Shown: positions 32,505-44,449 of the stretch, one piece after another | Layout of the letters: each line of letters starts with the position of its first letter | Numbering within the stretch: position 1 is the first letter of the stretch | DNA from: Alligator mississippiensis | Taxonomy: Eukaryota; Chordata; Crocodylia; Alligatoridae | Length of the DNA: 64,000 nucleotides | Direction: 5' to 3' | Assembly: GCF_030867095.1 (NCBI RefSeq) | Contig: NC_081832.1 | Span: 35,287,756 to 35,351,755 of the forward strand | The notes under the pieces: model-generated | Database searches by the model: none | What the model was told of the DNA's origin: nothing | What the model saw: the letters and a program-made list of their open reading frames with translations, nothing else | Program-made: the position numbers and the translations under genes

Positions 32505-34533
32505 GAAAAGCAAGGCGGGTAAGAGTGCTCAGAAACCCCCTTGGCTCAGCAAGGGCATTCAGGAATGCCTGAGGACTAAAAGGGTGGTGTACAACCAGTG
32601 GAAGGGAGGGGCTATCACCAAGGAGTACTCCTCCTCCTCGGCCTGTGAGTGTAGGAGGGCTATTAGGAAGCCCAAGGCAGAGATGGAACTCAGGCTAGCG
32701 TCCAGGATTAAGGACAACAAAAAGTCCTTTTTCAAGTTCATTGGGAGCAAGAAGAGGGCACCAGGCAATGTAGGGCCCCTGCAGTCTCAAATGGTAACCT
32801 TGTGGCTACGTCAGATGAGAAAGCCGATATTTTTAACAGTTTCTTTGCCTCTGTTTTCTTGAACAGGGACCGGGACATCCCTCCTATCAGAGGCATGGAC
32901 AATCTCGGGGATAGCTCTGTCAGGCCTTGGGTCAGTGCAGATGTAGTTAGGGATCTTCTGGAAGGGATGGACATTTTTAAATCTGCAGGTCCAGATGCCC
33001 TCCACCCAAGGGTGTTGAGGGAGCTGGCAGGGGTCATCATGGAGCACTTGGCCCGGCTGTATGAGCATTCGTGGTCATCTGGCCAGGTGCCGGGGGATTC
33101 GAAACTAGCTAATGTGGTCCCCATTTTTAAGAAATGGAGGAAGGCGGACCCAAGTAACTATAGGCCTGTAAGCCTCACCTTGGTCCTTGGGAAGATCTTG
33201 GAGAAAATCATCAAGGAGCACATCTGTGGGGGACCAGCAGGGAAGATCATGCTTAGGGGCAACCAGCATGGGTTCATCAAAGGCAGGTCCTGTCTGAGTA
33301 ACCTGATTGCCTTTTATGACCAGGTAACTAAATCCTTGGATGGTGATGTCACTGTGGACATAGTATTTCTAGACTTTAAGAAAGACTTTGACACTGTCTC
33401 TCACCCCATTCTCATTAATAAATTAAGCGACTGTGGCATTTGATGCCTACACAGTTGGATGGATAAAAAACTGGCTGACGGGGCACACCCAGAGAGTAGT
33501 TGTGGACAGGTTGTACTCAACCTGGAGAGAGGTGAGCAGTGGGGTCCCCCAGGGCTCAGTCCTAGGGCCCACAATGTTTAACATCTTCATCAGCGACTCG
33601 GATGAGGGGGTTGAAAACACATTGTCCAAGTTTGCTGATGACACTAAAAAGTGGGGCAAGGTGGGCACACTTGAAGGGAGAGAGAGGCTGCAACTAGATT
33701 TAGACACACTACAAAAGTGGGCAGACGAGAATAGGATGGGGTTCAATGTAGATAAATGCAGGGTGCTGCACCTTGGGAGAAGGAATATACAGCATACATA
33801 CAGGCTGGGGAGTTCCTCTCTTGAAAGCACAGAGGCGGAAAGGGATCTTGAAGTCATTATTGACTCCAAGATGAACATGAGACGCCAATCGCAGACGGCA
33901 GCCAGCAAGGCCAGCCATACCTTGTCATGCATCCAAAGATGCATCTCAAGCTGGTCCAGAGAGGTGATACTCCCCTTCTATGCGACTTTGGTCAGGCCGC
34001 AATTGGAGTACTGTGTCCAGTACTGGGCGCCACACTTCAAAAGTGATGTGGCCAGCCTAGAGAGGGTTCAGAGCAGGGCCGCCTGCTTGGTGAGAGGGCA
34101 GCAGGACAGGCTGGCCCTATGAGGAGAGTCTGAGGGACCTGAACCTGTTCAGCCTCAGCAAGAGGAGGCTGAGGGGGGACCTGGTGGCTGCCTACAAACT
34201 CATCAGGGGAGATCATCAGCAAATAGGAAGATCCCTATTCTCCCCAGCACCACCTGGGGTGATGAGGAACAATGGTAATAAGCTGATGGAGAATAGGTTT
34301 AGGTTAGAGATCAGGAGGCAATATTTTACAGTTAGGGTGGCCAGAATCTGGAACCAACTTCCCAGGGAATTGGTCCTTGCCCCTACCTTGGGAAAATTCA
34401 AAAAGAGGTTAGATGATCACCTGTCTGGGGTCTTGTGAACCCAGCATTCATTCCTGCCTGTGGCAGGGGGTCAGGCTAGATGATCTGTTCAGGTCCCTCC
34501 TGACCCTAGCTACTATGAAACTATGAGACTGTA
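32505..34533 (+). mobile_element. CR1 LINE, RT region in three broken frames
   Basis: The plus-strand reading starts with KSAQKPPWLSKGIQECLRTK. It continues through NVVPIFKKWRKADPSNYRPV and FLDFKKDFDTVSH (motif A, with D where A is usual), then after a frameshift near 33435 GVPQGSVLGPTMFN and LSKFADDTKKWG. After another break near 34120 comes the C-terminal YFTVRVARIWNQLP. The tail ends near 34533 with CTATGAAACTATGAGA. It lies inside the hAT-type element and is therefore younger than it, or moved with it. Confidence 0.92.
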
Positions 34534-34854
34534 ACAGGACACCAGTCCCAGGCCCCTTTATGGTCCTTACTTGCCAGCCAGACTGAAGCTCACCTGGGGA
34601 CTTACCTCAGGACCAAAAGGTTGTGGCATGGACTCCAAGAATGCATGGCTAGTGAAGACAGAAGTGGTTGACCCATGTGGCAAGCAGCCATGTATGGTGG
34701 GAGCAGGCTCCCATTGGCTCCCAGGAATTCTGCTGGAAGCTCAAAGGGGCAACCAGCACATTTGCAGTTTTCCTGGGAAAGGCATGGCAGGGAACGACTG
34801 AGAACTGTAAGAACCATGTAGAGACAAGGGATCCAGTGCCAAAGCCAGAGCTGA

Positions 34855-34917
34855 AACCTGGAGCTAGATCCAGAGCCAGAACCAGAGCCAGAACCAAAGC
34901 CAGAGCCAGAGCTGGAA
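34855..34917. repeat. Short CAGAGC/CAGAAC minisatellite
   Basis: Six-base units CCAGAG and CCAGAA repeated about nine times. Open frames across it on both strands are repeat artefacts. Confidence 0.85.
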
Positions 34918-36825
34918 GGTGAGGATGAGGGGCAAGGAAGGGATGCCCTGTGGCAGAGTAGTAGATGGAAGGAATGACTGAGACCAGTAAGTGAGATGAG
35001 ACTGGTGATGACAAGGTAAGCCTTACCAAGGACAGGTGAGTGCACCAACGAACCAGTGGGTAATAAAATTGTTAATTATTAAGGATTGTTATTTGAGTTA
35101 AGGTCCTGAGGGGGCACAGACTATTGAGTAGCGAAGAACATAAATACTTGATTAAGTTGACAAGCCATAGAAAGCATGCCAGAGGGCAGAGACAATAACT
35201 GATTAAGTTAAAACAAACCAGTTGTCAACAGCCAGTTATTTGAGGAACTGCAGGGAATGCCCCATTAAGGGTAATGGGAAGGGGAGCCTTCAGTTAGGAA
35301 AGGGGTCCCAACCTGAGTATGTTGGAAGACGAGGGCTCCCAATGATAAGCCCGCTTCCTGGGACCAGGAAGATGGGCCCAAAGACTTGGATCATGAGTGG
35401 AAGTGATAAGACCATAACCAGGATCCATCTGGGAGTGGAAAGGTGCAGGGTGCAGGGGAGGAGCCCTGGGAAGAAAAGCACTGCCCTCGTGTCATACCAC
35501 TGATTGTGGATAACACCTCACCTCTGTTTTCTCTTTTTCTAACTATCGAAACATCATGGTGTGGCAGGTGAGTAAAAAGGGAGATCTAGAAATGGAGGAG
35601 TGAGTGAGTAAGATGTCCCTGGACATACTTGTCTCTAGAGACATGTTTGCAAAGTATGGGAGGCATATGCCCCTCCCAGACTTTTGTGCCCACAGCAGGG
35701 CACAGAGCTACAGCTGGGCTGGATCAGGACCTGGAGGAGCCAAGGTGAAGCATCCCTTGACCACCAAACAGCAGTGGTGGGGCATAACTCCATGCTGCCA
35801 CTGCTGCCACACCTGGGTGGCTATGGTGGCACAGCTGGCATAGGGCTCCTGGACACGGTGGCAGCACAGAGTTTAATGACCCCACCCCATTGCTGACAGG
35901 TGAGCAGTGGGTGCCTCACTTTGGTGGCCATGACAGCATGATGCTCCCTCCTGTGCCAGGTCCACCCACTGGGCCAGAGGCAACTCCTGCCCGGTACCAG
36001 TCCAGTCTGGTACCAGTCCACTGTGGATGCAGAAATCTTGGGGGGGGGGGTATGTGCCTCCCCATGCCCCCTTTATGTCACCAATGGCATAACCTATGCC
36101 CACACACCCCCTGCTCCCCCCACACACCTTCCCTTCCCCACACATCCACCTTCTTCAGCATACACTGGGGAGCTGGGGTCTGGGGGCAGTAGGTTGGGGC
36201 TAAGGGGCAGAGGTGGGGATGGGATGCTTTGGGTCAGGAGGGGTACCAGCAGGGCCAGGGGGTTCTGGGTTGGGAGTGAGGGGTAATGGCAGACTTGGGG
36301 GGTGGGGACTGTGGGTCAGTAGTGAAGGGTACCAGGCAGGGCCAGGAGCCTGCAGGTCCGGATTGAAGGTCACTAGCAGGGTTAGGGGGTGGGAGACTGT
36401 GGGTCAGGAGTGAGGGGAACAGCATGGGCAAAAGCAGGGCATCAATATCAGGGCTGCTCAATGCCACAAAGCAGCAGTTGTGGGGAAGGCAGCCATGGCT
36501 GGACCCACATCCTGGTAAGTGAAAGGGGCAGGGGGAGCTCTGATTTTCCATGATAAAAAAATGCAACAAGATCCAATGCCAAAATATATAGGTACCAAGA
36601 AATTATATTATTATAATGATTGAGGCACTGGTAGGCTTCAAAATTGCTTTAAAATTGTAAATATATCAATAAAACATTGTATTAAACTAATACCTATATA
36701 TATAGCTACATTTCATTTTAATCATGGAAAAATGTGGTTTTGGGCTTTTTAATTAGAATGTTGGAATTTTTTATCACAGAATTTTGGATTTTTAAACAGA
36801 GAAAACCAGGATCCCTGCTGATCAC

Positions 36826-38872
36826 CCAGGCTAATCCAGGCTGCCCAGAAGCCTTCAGTAGGGCCTAACCCTCTACCTACTTCCTATCACTAGAACAGCT
36901 GACCCAAGTCAGCTGGCCCTCCACTTCCCCCAATAAGTAAGGAGCTACTTAAGTTGTGGTGAGCAACCGGTGCGCAGAGTCAATTTCATTGCCTTTTTTG
37001 CAGTAAGTATACCCCTCACTGCTGATTGGCCATGGGCCCTGCCCATTGTTGCTGATTGGCTGAGAGGGCCATCCCTCCTGTAGTCCTGCTCCTCATTGCT
37101 GATTGGTGGAGGGGGACAGGGCCAAATGATGGGAAGCCCTCTCTGCCAATCAGCAGCAAGAGGCAGGGGGGCACAGGGAGGCACCGCTGCTATCTTGGCT
37201 GCTCCCCTTTGTGCTGGTGTCTCCTCCCCCTTCCCCCGCCACTCCCCAGTGGGGTATGAGGCTGGACCACAGCAGCCATGAGGACAGCTGGCTCCACCTT
37301 GGGAGCCGGCATTTTATTTTTACTTGTTTCTTTTCCATGGACAATGCCCAATTTTGTGGTTTCCACTAAATCATGAATTAATAAGTCCCTACCAATAAGC
37401 CCCTGTGCAGGAACAGGACATGTCCAAGCAACAGGGTTCAACCTGACCCAAGGCTGCTTTGCTGTCCTCTCCAGTTTGCTTTCTGCTCATTCTCGTGGCT
37501 TCTTGACCTGGCTTGATCTGTAATTCTTCTCCCTGCTTGACTTCCTGCTTTCTCGACTTGGTTTGCTTCTAAACTCTGCTCTCAAATGGGCTTCCTGGCT
37601 TCTTGACCCAAATTGTCCCTGGATTCTGTTTGTCCTTGTTGACCGTGTTCAGGCACTTCAATCTGGAACTGACCTCAGACCTGCTGCCCATGTATATGAC
37701 ACAACATACATTTGGTTCACTGGAGTAGGCATGAGGAACTTTGCCTTCATATCTATGTTGCTCTGTGCTTAGGGGCTGAGGAGCAAAGCCCTGTATTACT
37801 CTTTCTATCATAACTATATGGGTGAAATTTTGGCCCCAGTATAATTAGTAACATACCTTCCTTGTGCCTAGAATATGGACACATTTCACCTTCTGCCAAT
37901 TTCCTAGCAGCCATCCCTCTCTCAGAGGCCACCATATACTGTCCTTCAGATTCTATGACCGGAGTTAATTTCTTTTGTCTATTGTCAAAACATTTTATTT
38001 GGATCTATGTTGCCTCACATGTTCAGGATATTCTCTAGTATCTGAACAGCAAAACTACTGTTTGCTTCCCTGCCAGCAGTAAACTGACTTCTTTACTTGG
38101 CTAGTCCAGTTTCTGAGATGCCTTAATTCTCTATAGAGCCAGCTTCCATGCTACTGTTGATAGATTTCTTGCCCCTTCTTCTGTACAGGCCTCAAGAAGT
38201 TGTTTCCCTTTCTGTTCTTTATAGATTATGGGGCCTTCCATTGGCTGCATGTCAAACTAGGTACATCAGCAGCCTCTGGCAACTCCATTCTTTCCCTCCA
38301 TCCTAGCAAGGTTAGAAAGTAGTCCTTCATTATCCCAGTAATATATAACAATATATCAGGATAGGAGGGACACAAAAGGAGAATACCATGACTGGTTTTG
38401 GACAAACAAAAGGGACTACAACCAAAATGTCCAGATCCCTGCTCCAAGATCATAGCAAGCAAGCATTTAACAGACAGAGATGCCCACAGTTACAATACTA
38501 GAATAAATATTTAATTGGTAGAAAATATTATAAAGGGATGTCCCACATGGTCTAGGATGCCTTCTATGCTCCTGAAAAAGAGGTTTCAGGGAGAAAGAAG
38601 ATTCCTAGGATTCTGTCCAGAAAGTTGAAAAAGCCTATACTTTACTCCAAATGATGTCTTTTGCTGACTTTGGAGGACATTAAGATACATCCAGATCTCT
38701 TACATCTGGTAACAACATTAGATGACCATCTCTGGGCAGCTTAGAATCTCCAACTCTAGATATACGTTACAAAGTTCTAGGTCCTCCCCTCTGCCATCTT
38801 GCTTTCCCCTCCCTTTTTCCCCTTGTTTCTTTCTTTCAGCTTCTCTCCAACCAACACTGCAACTGATTACAC
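36826..38872. other. Intergenic, unassigned
   Basis: 37000-37160 has repeats of GCTGATTGGC. 37430-37690 is pyrimidine-rich with TTCTTGACCTGGCTTG words, similar in style to 3960-4310 and perhaps an old LTR. The rest shows nothing that I can name. Confidence 0.35.
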
Positions 38873-40250
38873 TTCATAGTTTCATAGTTGGTAGGGTCGG
38901 AAGGGACCAAAGTAGATCATCAAGTCCGAACCCCTACCATGGACAGGAAAGAATGCTGGGGTCAAACGACCCCGGCTAGGTGATTATCTAGCCTCCTTTT
39001 GAAGACCCCCAGGGTAGGAGCGAGCATCACTTCCCTTGGAAGTTGGTTCCATAGCTGTCCTGACTGTGAAGTAGTGCCTCCTGATATCGACCCTGAATCT
39101 ACTCTCCGTCAACTTATGGCTGTTATTCCTTGTTACTCCTGGTAGTGCCTGGGGGAACAGGGACTCTCCTATAGCCTGCTGGTCCCCCTTGGCCAGTTTA
39201 TAGATGGCCACCAGATCCCCTCTCAGCCTTCACTTGTGGAGGCTGAGCAGGTTCAGGTCCCTTAGCCTCTCCTCGTAGGGTCTGCCCTGCTGCCCCTGAT
39301 CATGCGAGTGGCCCTCCTCTGGACCCTCTTGATGCTGGCCACATCCCTCCTGAAGTGCGGCGCCTAGAACTGGACGCAGTACTCCAACTGGAGTATCGTC
39401 TCCTTAAGAAACGACCAATCTTCCTGGACTCCCAACTTCCCTCCCCTCCCCTCCGGGACCTCAGTGCCTCCCTGACTAGGCTCCTTACCTCATTGAAATC
39501 TGCCCTCCTGAAGTCTAGGGCTGTTGCCTTGCTGCAGGCCTTTGACACCCTGCACTGGATGGTGAATTCCAGTAGGTGACGATCGCTATCATGCAGGTGG
39601 TCAAGCACCCACAGTCCACTCACCAGGTCATCTCCCATGGCCAGGACCAGGTCCAACAAGGCGTTTCCCCTGGTGGGACTGTGCACCTCCTGTGTTAGGT
39701 GGAGGTCCTGTAACTTGGCTAGGAACGTACATGAGTGGTCAGACTTGGCTGACTGGTCTTCCCAGCAGATGTCTGGGTAGTTTAGGTCACCCATGATGAC
39801 CACGTCCCTTGACTTAACTGCCTCCGCGAGCTGACCTGAGAATTCCTGATCCAGCTCTTCCCCCTGGCTGGGTGGCCTGTAGTAAACCCCCACCGTTAAG
39901 TCCCTTTCTCCCTGACCCCCCTGTATTCGGACCCAGAGCACTTCAGTCTGCCCCTCCCCTGACCCAGTGCTGTTTGCTGAGGATGTGTATTGCTCTTTGA
40001 TGTAGAGCGTCACACCCCTACCTTTCCTCCCTGTTCTATCCGTCCTGTACAACCTATAACCCTTGATGTTTACCACCCAGTCATGCACTGGGTCCCACCA
40101 AGTTTCAGCGAGCCCCACTATGTCTGGGTTTGTGTTAGCTAGCAGGAGGGCAAGTTCCTCCTGCTTGTTCCCCATACTGAGAGCATTAGTGTAGAGGCAT
40201 TTAAGGCCTCCTGGAGGCATATGCACCGCCCCTCTAATCCCAGGACTATC
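38873..40250 (-). mobile_element. CR1 LINE with endonuclease but deleted reverse transcriptase
   Basis: The 3' tail is at 38873-38890 (TCATAGTTTCATAGTT on the plus strand). The C-terminal RT piece is at 38984-39390, then a junction near 39391 leads straight to the end of the endonuclease region. The endonuclease frame 39300-40226 is open and contains LAETWWDPVHDW, VVIMGDLNYPDICWEDQ, TQEVHSPTRGNALLDLVLA and DSDRHLLEF. RT motifs A to C are missing, so roughly 1.2 kb was deleted. Residues of the APE-type active site appear present. Confidence 0.9.
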
Positions 40251-41231
40251 TGGGCCTGTTACTTACCTGGGTATTTCTTGTGCTCGTTGCCTGTGTTGAC
40301 TGGGCTGTTCTTGTGGGTGGCTCCCTCCATCCTAACCTTCCCCTTCCCCCACTTCCCCTTCCCTCCACTTCCTTGAATACACCTTGCAGACCAATACAAT
40401 AAGTGAACACACCCAGGTTTTAATGAGGCAAGAAGGTCCCTAAACTAATTAACTCCTGTTAACTCTGTAGGAAGGTAGGGGCATGTGAAGTAGGGATTTT
40501 GCAGAGACTTGGTCCATCACATCAGTCTTACTGCCAGCCGCAACTTGGTGATTAACAAATCTAACAGAAACCTGTGCCTTGATATCAGCCCTACAACATA
40601 GGAAGACTTAAAGACCCCAGATAAACTTTTGTATATGTGTCTATTATCTCATAGGCGATGCATGGTGGGGGGGTACAGGGAGCACATGCTCCCCCCCGAT
40701 TTGTGTGTCTATAGCAGATGGGCTGCAGCCTGGCTGGAGCCAGGGCCCGACAGCAGCAACATGATTTTTGCACTGGCAATGGGGCATAGAACTGCAGCTC
40801 AGTCAGAGCCAGTGCCCAGCAGCAGTGGAGGCAGCAGCAACATGGAATTTTGCTGCCTCTCTCTCCACACTTACATGTCATCTATGTATTATCTGCTATC
40901 ATCCTTTCAGTGGGACAAAGGTGGATCAGACAGTTATCTGACTCCATCATATGACATCACCTATAGAATGTGCAGTTGACTGAGACAGGAGCCTTACAGT
41001 TGTTAGTGCCCTGACATTAGCCATTGAACAAGGTTTTGGAGATGAATGTGTCATGGACCTCAGAGGACAAATCATACACTGCATCATACTGTGATCAAGA
41101 TAGCAGCCATGAAAATGCATGCACCCACTTCCTCCTATTATGTTCTCACCAAATGTCAAAAAGAATGTCACGCTGCTTTTTCATACCTACTCAATAATGT
41201 TCTTGGTCTCAATACATAAAAATATTTCTCT
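40251..41231. other. Intergenic, unassigned
   Basis: 40251-40400 may be the 5' continuation of the CR1. 40660-40880 is GC-rich with AGCACATGCTCCCCCC, resembling the interior of the hAT element at 5036-5803, so a related relic is possible. Nothing else is recognised. Confidence 0.35.
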
Positions 41232-41640
41232 TTTTTTTAGAATAGGAATTCAAGTGTATTGAACAAGCCTCATTAGCCTTCAATAATATTCTTTTTTTGT
41301 GTATATGAACAAGTAAAGGATGCCAAAATTAGTTATCTTCATGCTGGCAGGATTACTGATCTTTCCAGAACAAGCCAGATTTTTCCTGGTCAGTCTCTGA
41401 AATTCTTGCGTCTTCCATGAGTAAACAAGATACACCAGCACAAAAAGTAGCATTACACTGAAGACCTGGATGCACCACCAGATTTTGGGGATGCCCTTGC
41501 TGGAGTAGTTGGCAAAGGCCTTCTGCTGAAACAGGGACAGTCTGTAGATGATCATGTGGAGCACCTGTTGCAGCTTTCTTAAATGGATCCCCATTCTCAG
41601 CCATTTCGGTGGGCTCCCCCACCAGCTGCAACTGCATGTT
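41232..41640 (-). pseudogene. UQCRQ: Processed pseudogene of UQCRQ (complex III subunit 8)
   Basis: The minus-strand reading from 41594 begins MGIHLRKLQQVLHMIIYRLS and contains FQQKAFANYSSKGIPKIWW, VYLVYSWKTQEFQRLTRKNL. This follows the family pattern MG..FG.L...RHVI.YSLSPFEQRA, KGIPN..RR, YL.YTWGTEEFE..KRKNPA of the about 82-residue inner-membrane subunit of ubiquinol-cytochrome c reductase. There is no intron, and an A8 tract lies at the 3' end on the minus strand (41232-41239). Conserved residues are lost (SPFEQ to SLFQQ, WGT to WKT) and the C-terminus is out of frame after KNLACSG. It is a reverse-transcribed copy and not expected to be functional. Confidence 0.85.
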
Positions 41641-41715
41641 CAGGACCAAAGCAGGCCAAGTGGGCACAATGCATTTTCCTGGCAGTGCTCACCAGCAAAG
41701 TCTGACACTGTATAG

Positions 41716-43757
41716 CAAGGATGGGAAACATATGGCCCACGGGCCAGATCCAGCTGGCCAGCTGATTGGATCTGGCCTTCTGGGGCTGCCCACCAATTGA
41801 TTAGACCTGGCCCATTGCCCCCACTGCACTCCACATAGGCCCAAGCCCTGCCCACTCCCTTCTGGGGCAGCCCACACCACACTCCCACCCATGCCTGCCA
41901 GCCCTGGCCCTGGCCAGCACACACAGCCCTGGCATGGCTGCTCCCAGTGCATCTGCAGCCACCTGGGTACTGCTCAACTTCCCTCACATCCAGTGGTTCC
42001 TCTTACATCCAGTGGCTCTTCCTGCTCCTCCTCCTGCCCTTGCTGTGCTTCTCCGAGCAGAGAGGAAGCTGTAGCTAAGCAGCTCCTGCCCCAGTGTGCA
42101 AGGTTCTGGCTCTGGCTCCAGATGCCTTCCGTCCACCCCACCCACCGTGTGCTAAGAGCAGCTACCTGTGGGTGGCTGAGTGGAAGGAAGGCAGCCGGGA
42201 GCCGGAGCTGGGTCCAGAGCCCTACCCACTGGGGCTGCCCAGATGAAGCTCCCCCCATCGCAAAGTGGTGTAGCAAGGGCAGGAAGAGGAAGAGCTGCTG
42301 GAGGAGCCAAGCAGCACCTGAGCGGCTGTAGCCATATTTGGAACAGCCCCATGAGCAAGCTGTGCACGCTGGCTGGGGCTGGCTGATGTAGGTGTGAGCA
42401 TGGTGCCGGTCCTGGGTGGGAACGGGAAGGACTCAAGCTGTGGGGACAGCCACAGACTGCACCTGTACTGTACTACCCAGGTGAGCAATACTGCATGCAC
42501 TCCCTGCTCCCCTTCCCTCCTCCCTCCCTCCCCCCCCCAGCCACCTCCTGGGACCTAGTGCCCAGGCAGCCCTCTCCCTACAAACACAATATACAAAAGT
42601 AAGACTTTATTTTGAGCCATTATGCACTCACCTCTATATATGCTACTCAAAAAAACAAGTTGGCTAGGGACAGACATTCAAAAAGCCTGAGCCTGAATTG
42701 ATTCAATCTTTGCAGGTTAGTCTACCAGGCTAAATCAATTTTGTAACCAGACAGACATCCCAGAAATGCAGGCTCATGCCTGCAGTGGCTCAGGCTAGAA
42801 GCTGGGAGGGTGCTAAAGCAGCCCTCCCTTCCCCAGGGCTGAGCTGAGGGGGGCGTGGCCAGCCCCCTCTCCCCCAGGACAATGAGATTAGGGAGGGGTC
42901 CCCTCTTGATAACAGAGCATTTATCAGCTCTGTTATCAGCATTTAACACCCCATCAGAAAACAAAGCCTCATTCATTACAGCTCTTCTTAAACAGGTTTT
43001 TTTCCAAAGGAAAGAATGCAGGGACATTACCATCTGAACTGTTGATTACCTCCAAAAAGCCCTAAACGGACACTGTCCTATTTGCCTTACACAGCATTAG
43101 CTCGCATACCACATGCTGGCTACAGTCCATGCTGTGGGAGAGAGGAAAGGATCGCTGCTTAAACAGCAAGTGGTGAGAGGTGGGGGAGGGGGGCACAGGG
43201 AAGCCAGCAGACCCTGCTGTGCCTGCAAGTCTCTGCTGGAGCTCTGACCAGGGAGCAGAGGGGAGGGGCCAGCCCTGCTGTGTAGCAGAGAGCCCCACCC
43301 AGCCCAGAGAACAAGCCAGGATGCTGGGGGTTGCTGGTTTAAGCTAAACCAGACAAGTGTCTGGGACAGACATTGCATAAACTGGTTTGACCCAAATCAG
43401 TTAAATCTGATACTACATTAAACCAGGTTTATCTCAAATTGGTTTCAGCCATTTTCAAACTGGTTTATGTGCACTGAACATCTGTTTTGCTACAGGTTTA
43501 AAAAAAACCGAAATGTTCAGTGTTTAGGTTTAAACCAGTTTCTAAACCAGTTTGTCTGTCCCTAGTCATTGGGACAAAAATATTTTTTTAAATAAAATTA
43601 ATATATGTTATAGTAGATGTTTGATTTTTAGTATGTGATTTTTTTTTATCTATAATTTGTTTACATGATATCTTCTAGAAGATTTTGCATGTGTGGCCCT
43701 CAACAGCTCACTAAAACTCATTAAGCAGCCTTCTAGTTGAAATAATTGCTCACCCTG
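41716..43757. mobile_element. hAT element (CAGGGGTGGGCAAA family) with nested transposon
   Basis: Left end CAAGGATGGGAAACATATGG, right end TTGCTCACCCTG. The 8-bp target repeat is CTGTATAG (41708-41715) against CTGTACAG (43758-43765), one mismatch. The 3' part shares TTTGATTTTTAGTA and CTCATTAAG segments with the copies at 46045 and 56738. A 902-bp element sits inside at 42664-43565. No transposase frame. Confidence 0.85.
42664..43565. mobile_element. Non-autonomous DNA transposon, 12-bp perfect TIR
   Basis: Ends CTAGGGACAGAC and GTCTGTCCCTAG are exact inverted repeats. The right third has repeated AACCAGTTT/AAACTGGTTT words. The flanks fit the sequence of sister copies of the host element being interrupted here (ACAAGTTGG before, TCATTGGGACAAAA after). 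The target duplication is not clear, so the superfamily is left open. Confidence 0.85.
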
Positions 43758-43765
43758 CTGTACAG

Positions 43766-44449
43766 CCATATCCACAGAAGCTTGTTCTCATGTTAGTTCT
43801 ATAGGATACGCAGAGTTATGATACTGGACATAGCTATCAAAATGGTTTCTAGAACCATTCACGTGAGGAAAATATATTATTCTGGGGAAGAGAGAATATT
43901 TTAATTTATCTTAAGTGATATTTATTGTCAGGCTGCTTGGATTTTAGAAACTGAAAGCTAAAACCTAATGATTTAAGACTGATGTAATCTTGGCGCCCAG
44001 ATTTATTTCCTGGAATTGTTGCATTTTTTTCTCTACACAAATTCTCCTCCTTAGCTCTCAAACAGGCAGTGAAAAAGGATGAGTGAACAATAAGGTTCTT
44101 TTCTGAAGCATTATTTCATTTAGAGAATTAAAGTTGCTTGATGACTCATTACATTGCAATATTTTCTTAAATAACTCTCACATCTTAGGCCATACAAGTT
44201 TACAGTTAACATTAAATATTCACATTAGGATGTTAAAAATCATGTATTTACTTGTATCCCTTCCAGATTTTTCTGAGGGCATGGGCAGATGTAACACGGA
44301 TGGTACTCCAAAAAAGCAAGGGAGCAGATGTACACCCAATGAAGCACTTAAAAATGACTTTTCGTCTTCAAAAGCAATCCCAGTAAAAAGGAAAATCTTT
44401 GCAGTGCTTCAGTGCTTCACTATGAAGCCCTTCACATTACATTTACAAC
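43766..44449. other. Intergenic, AT-rich, unassigned
   Basis: Nothing recognised. Confidence 0.3.

Larger units (their letters stand above)
30918..36817 (-). mobile_element. 5.9-kb hAT-type element with exact TSD and nested insertions
   Basis: The ends are CAGGGATCCAGGTTTT and the inverted match AAAACCAGGATCCCTG. The 8-bp repeat CTGATCAC is exact on both sides (30910-30917 and 36818-36825). Its two end regions match the element at 6708-8593 in reverse orientation, including the AT-rich segment at 36560-36800. A 2-kb CR1 (32505-34533) lies inside. The other extra sequence at 31330-32500 and 34535-35600 is probably also inserted or family-specific, but I could not bound it. No transposase. Confidence 0.82.
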
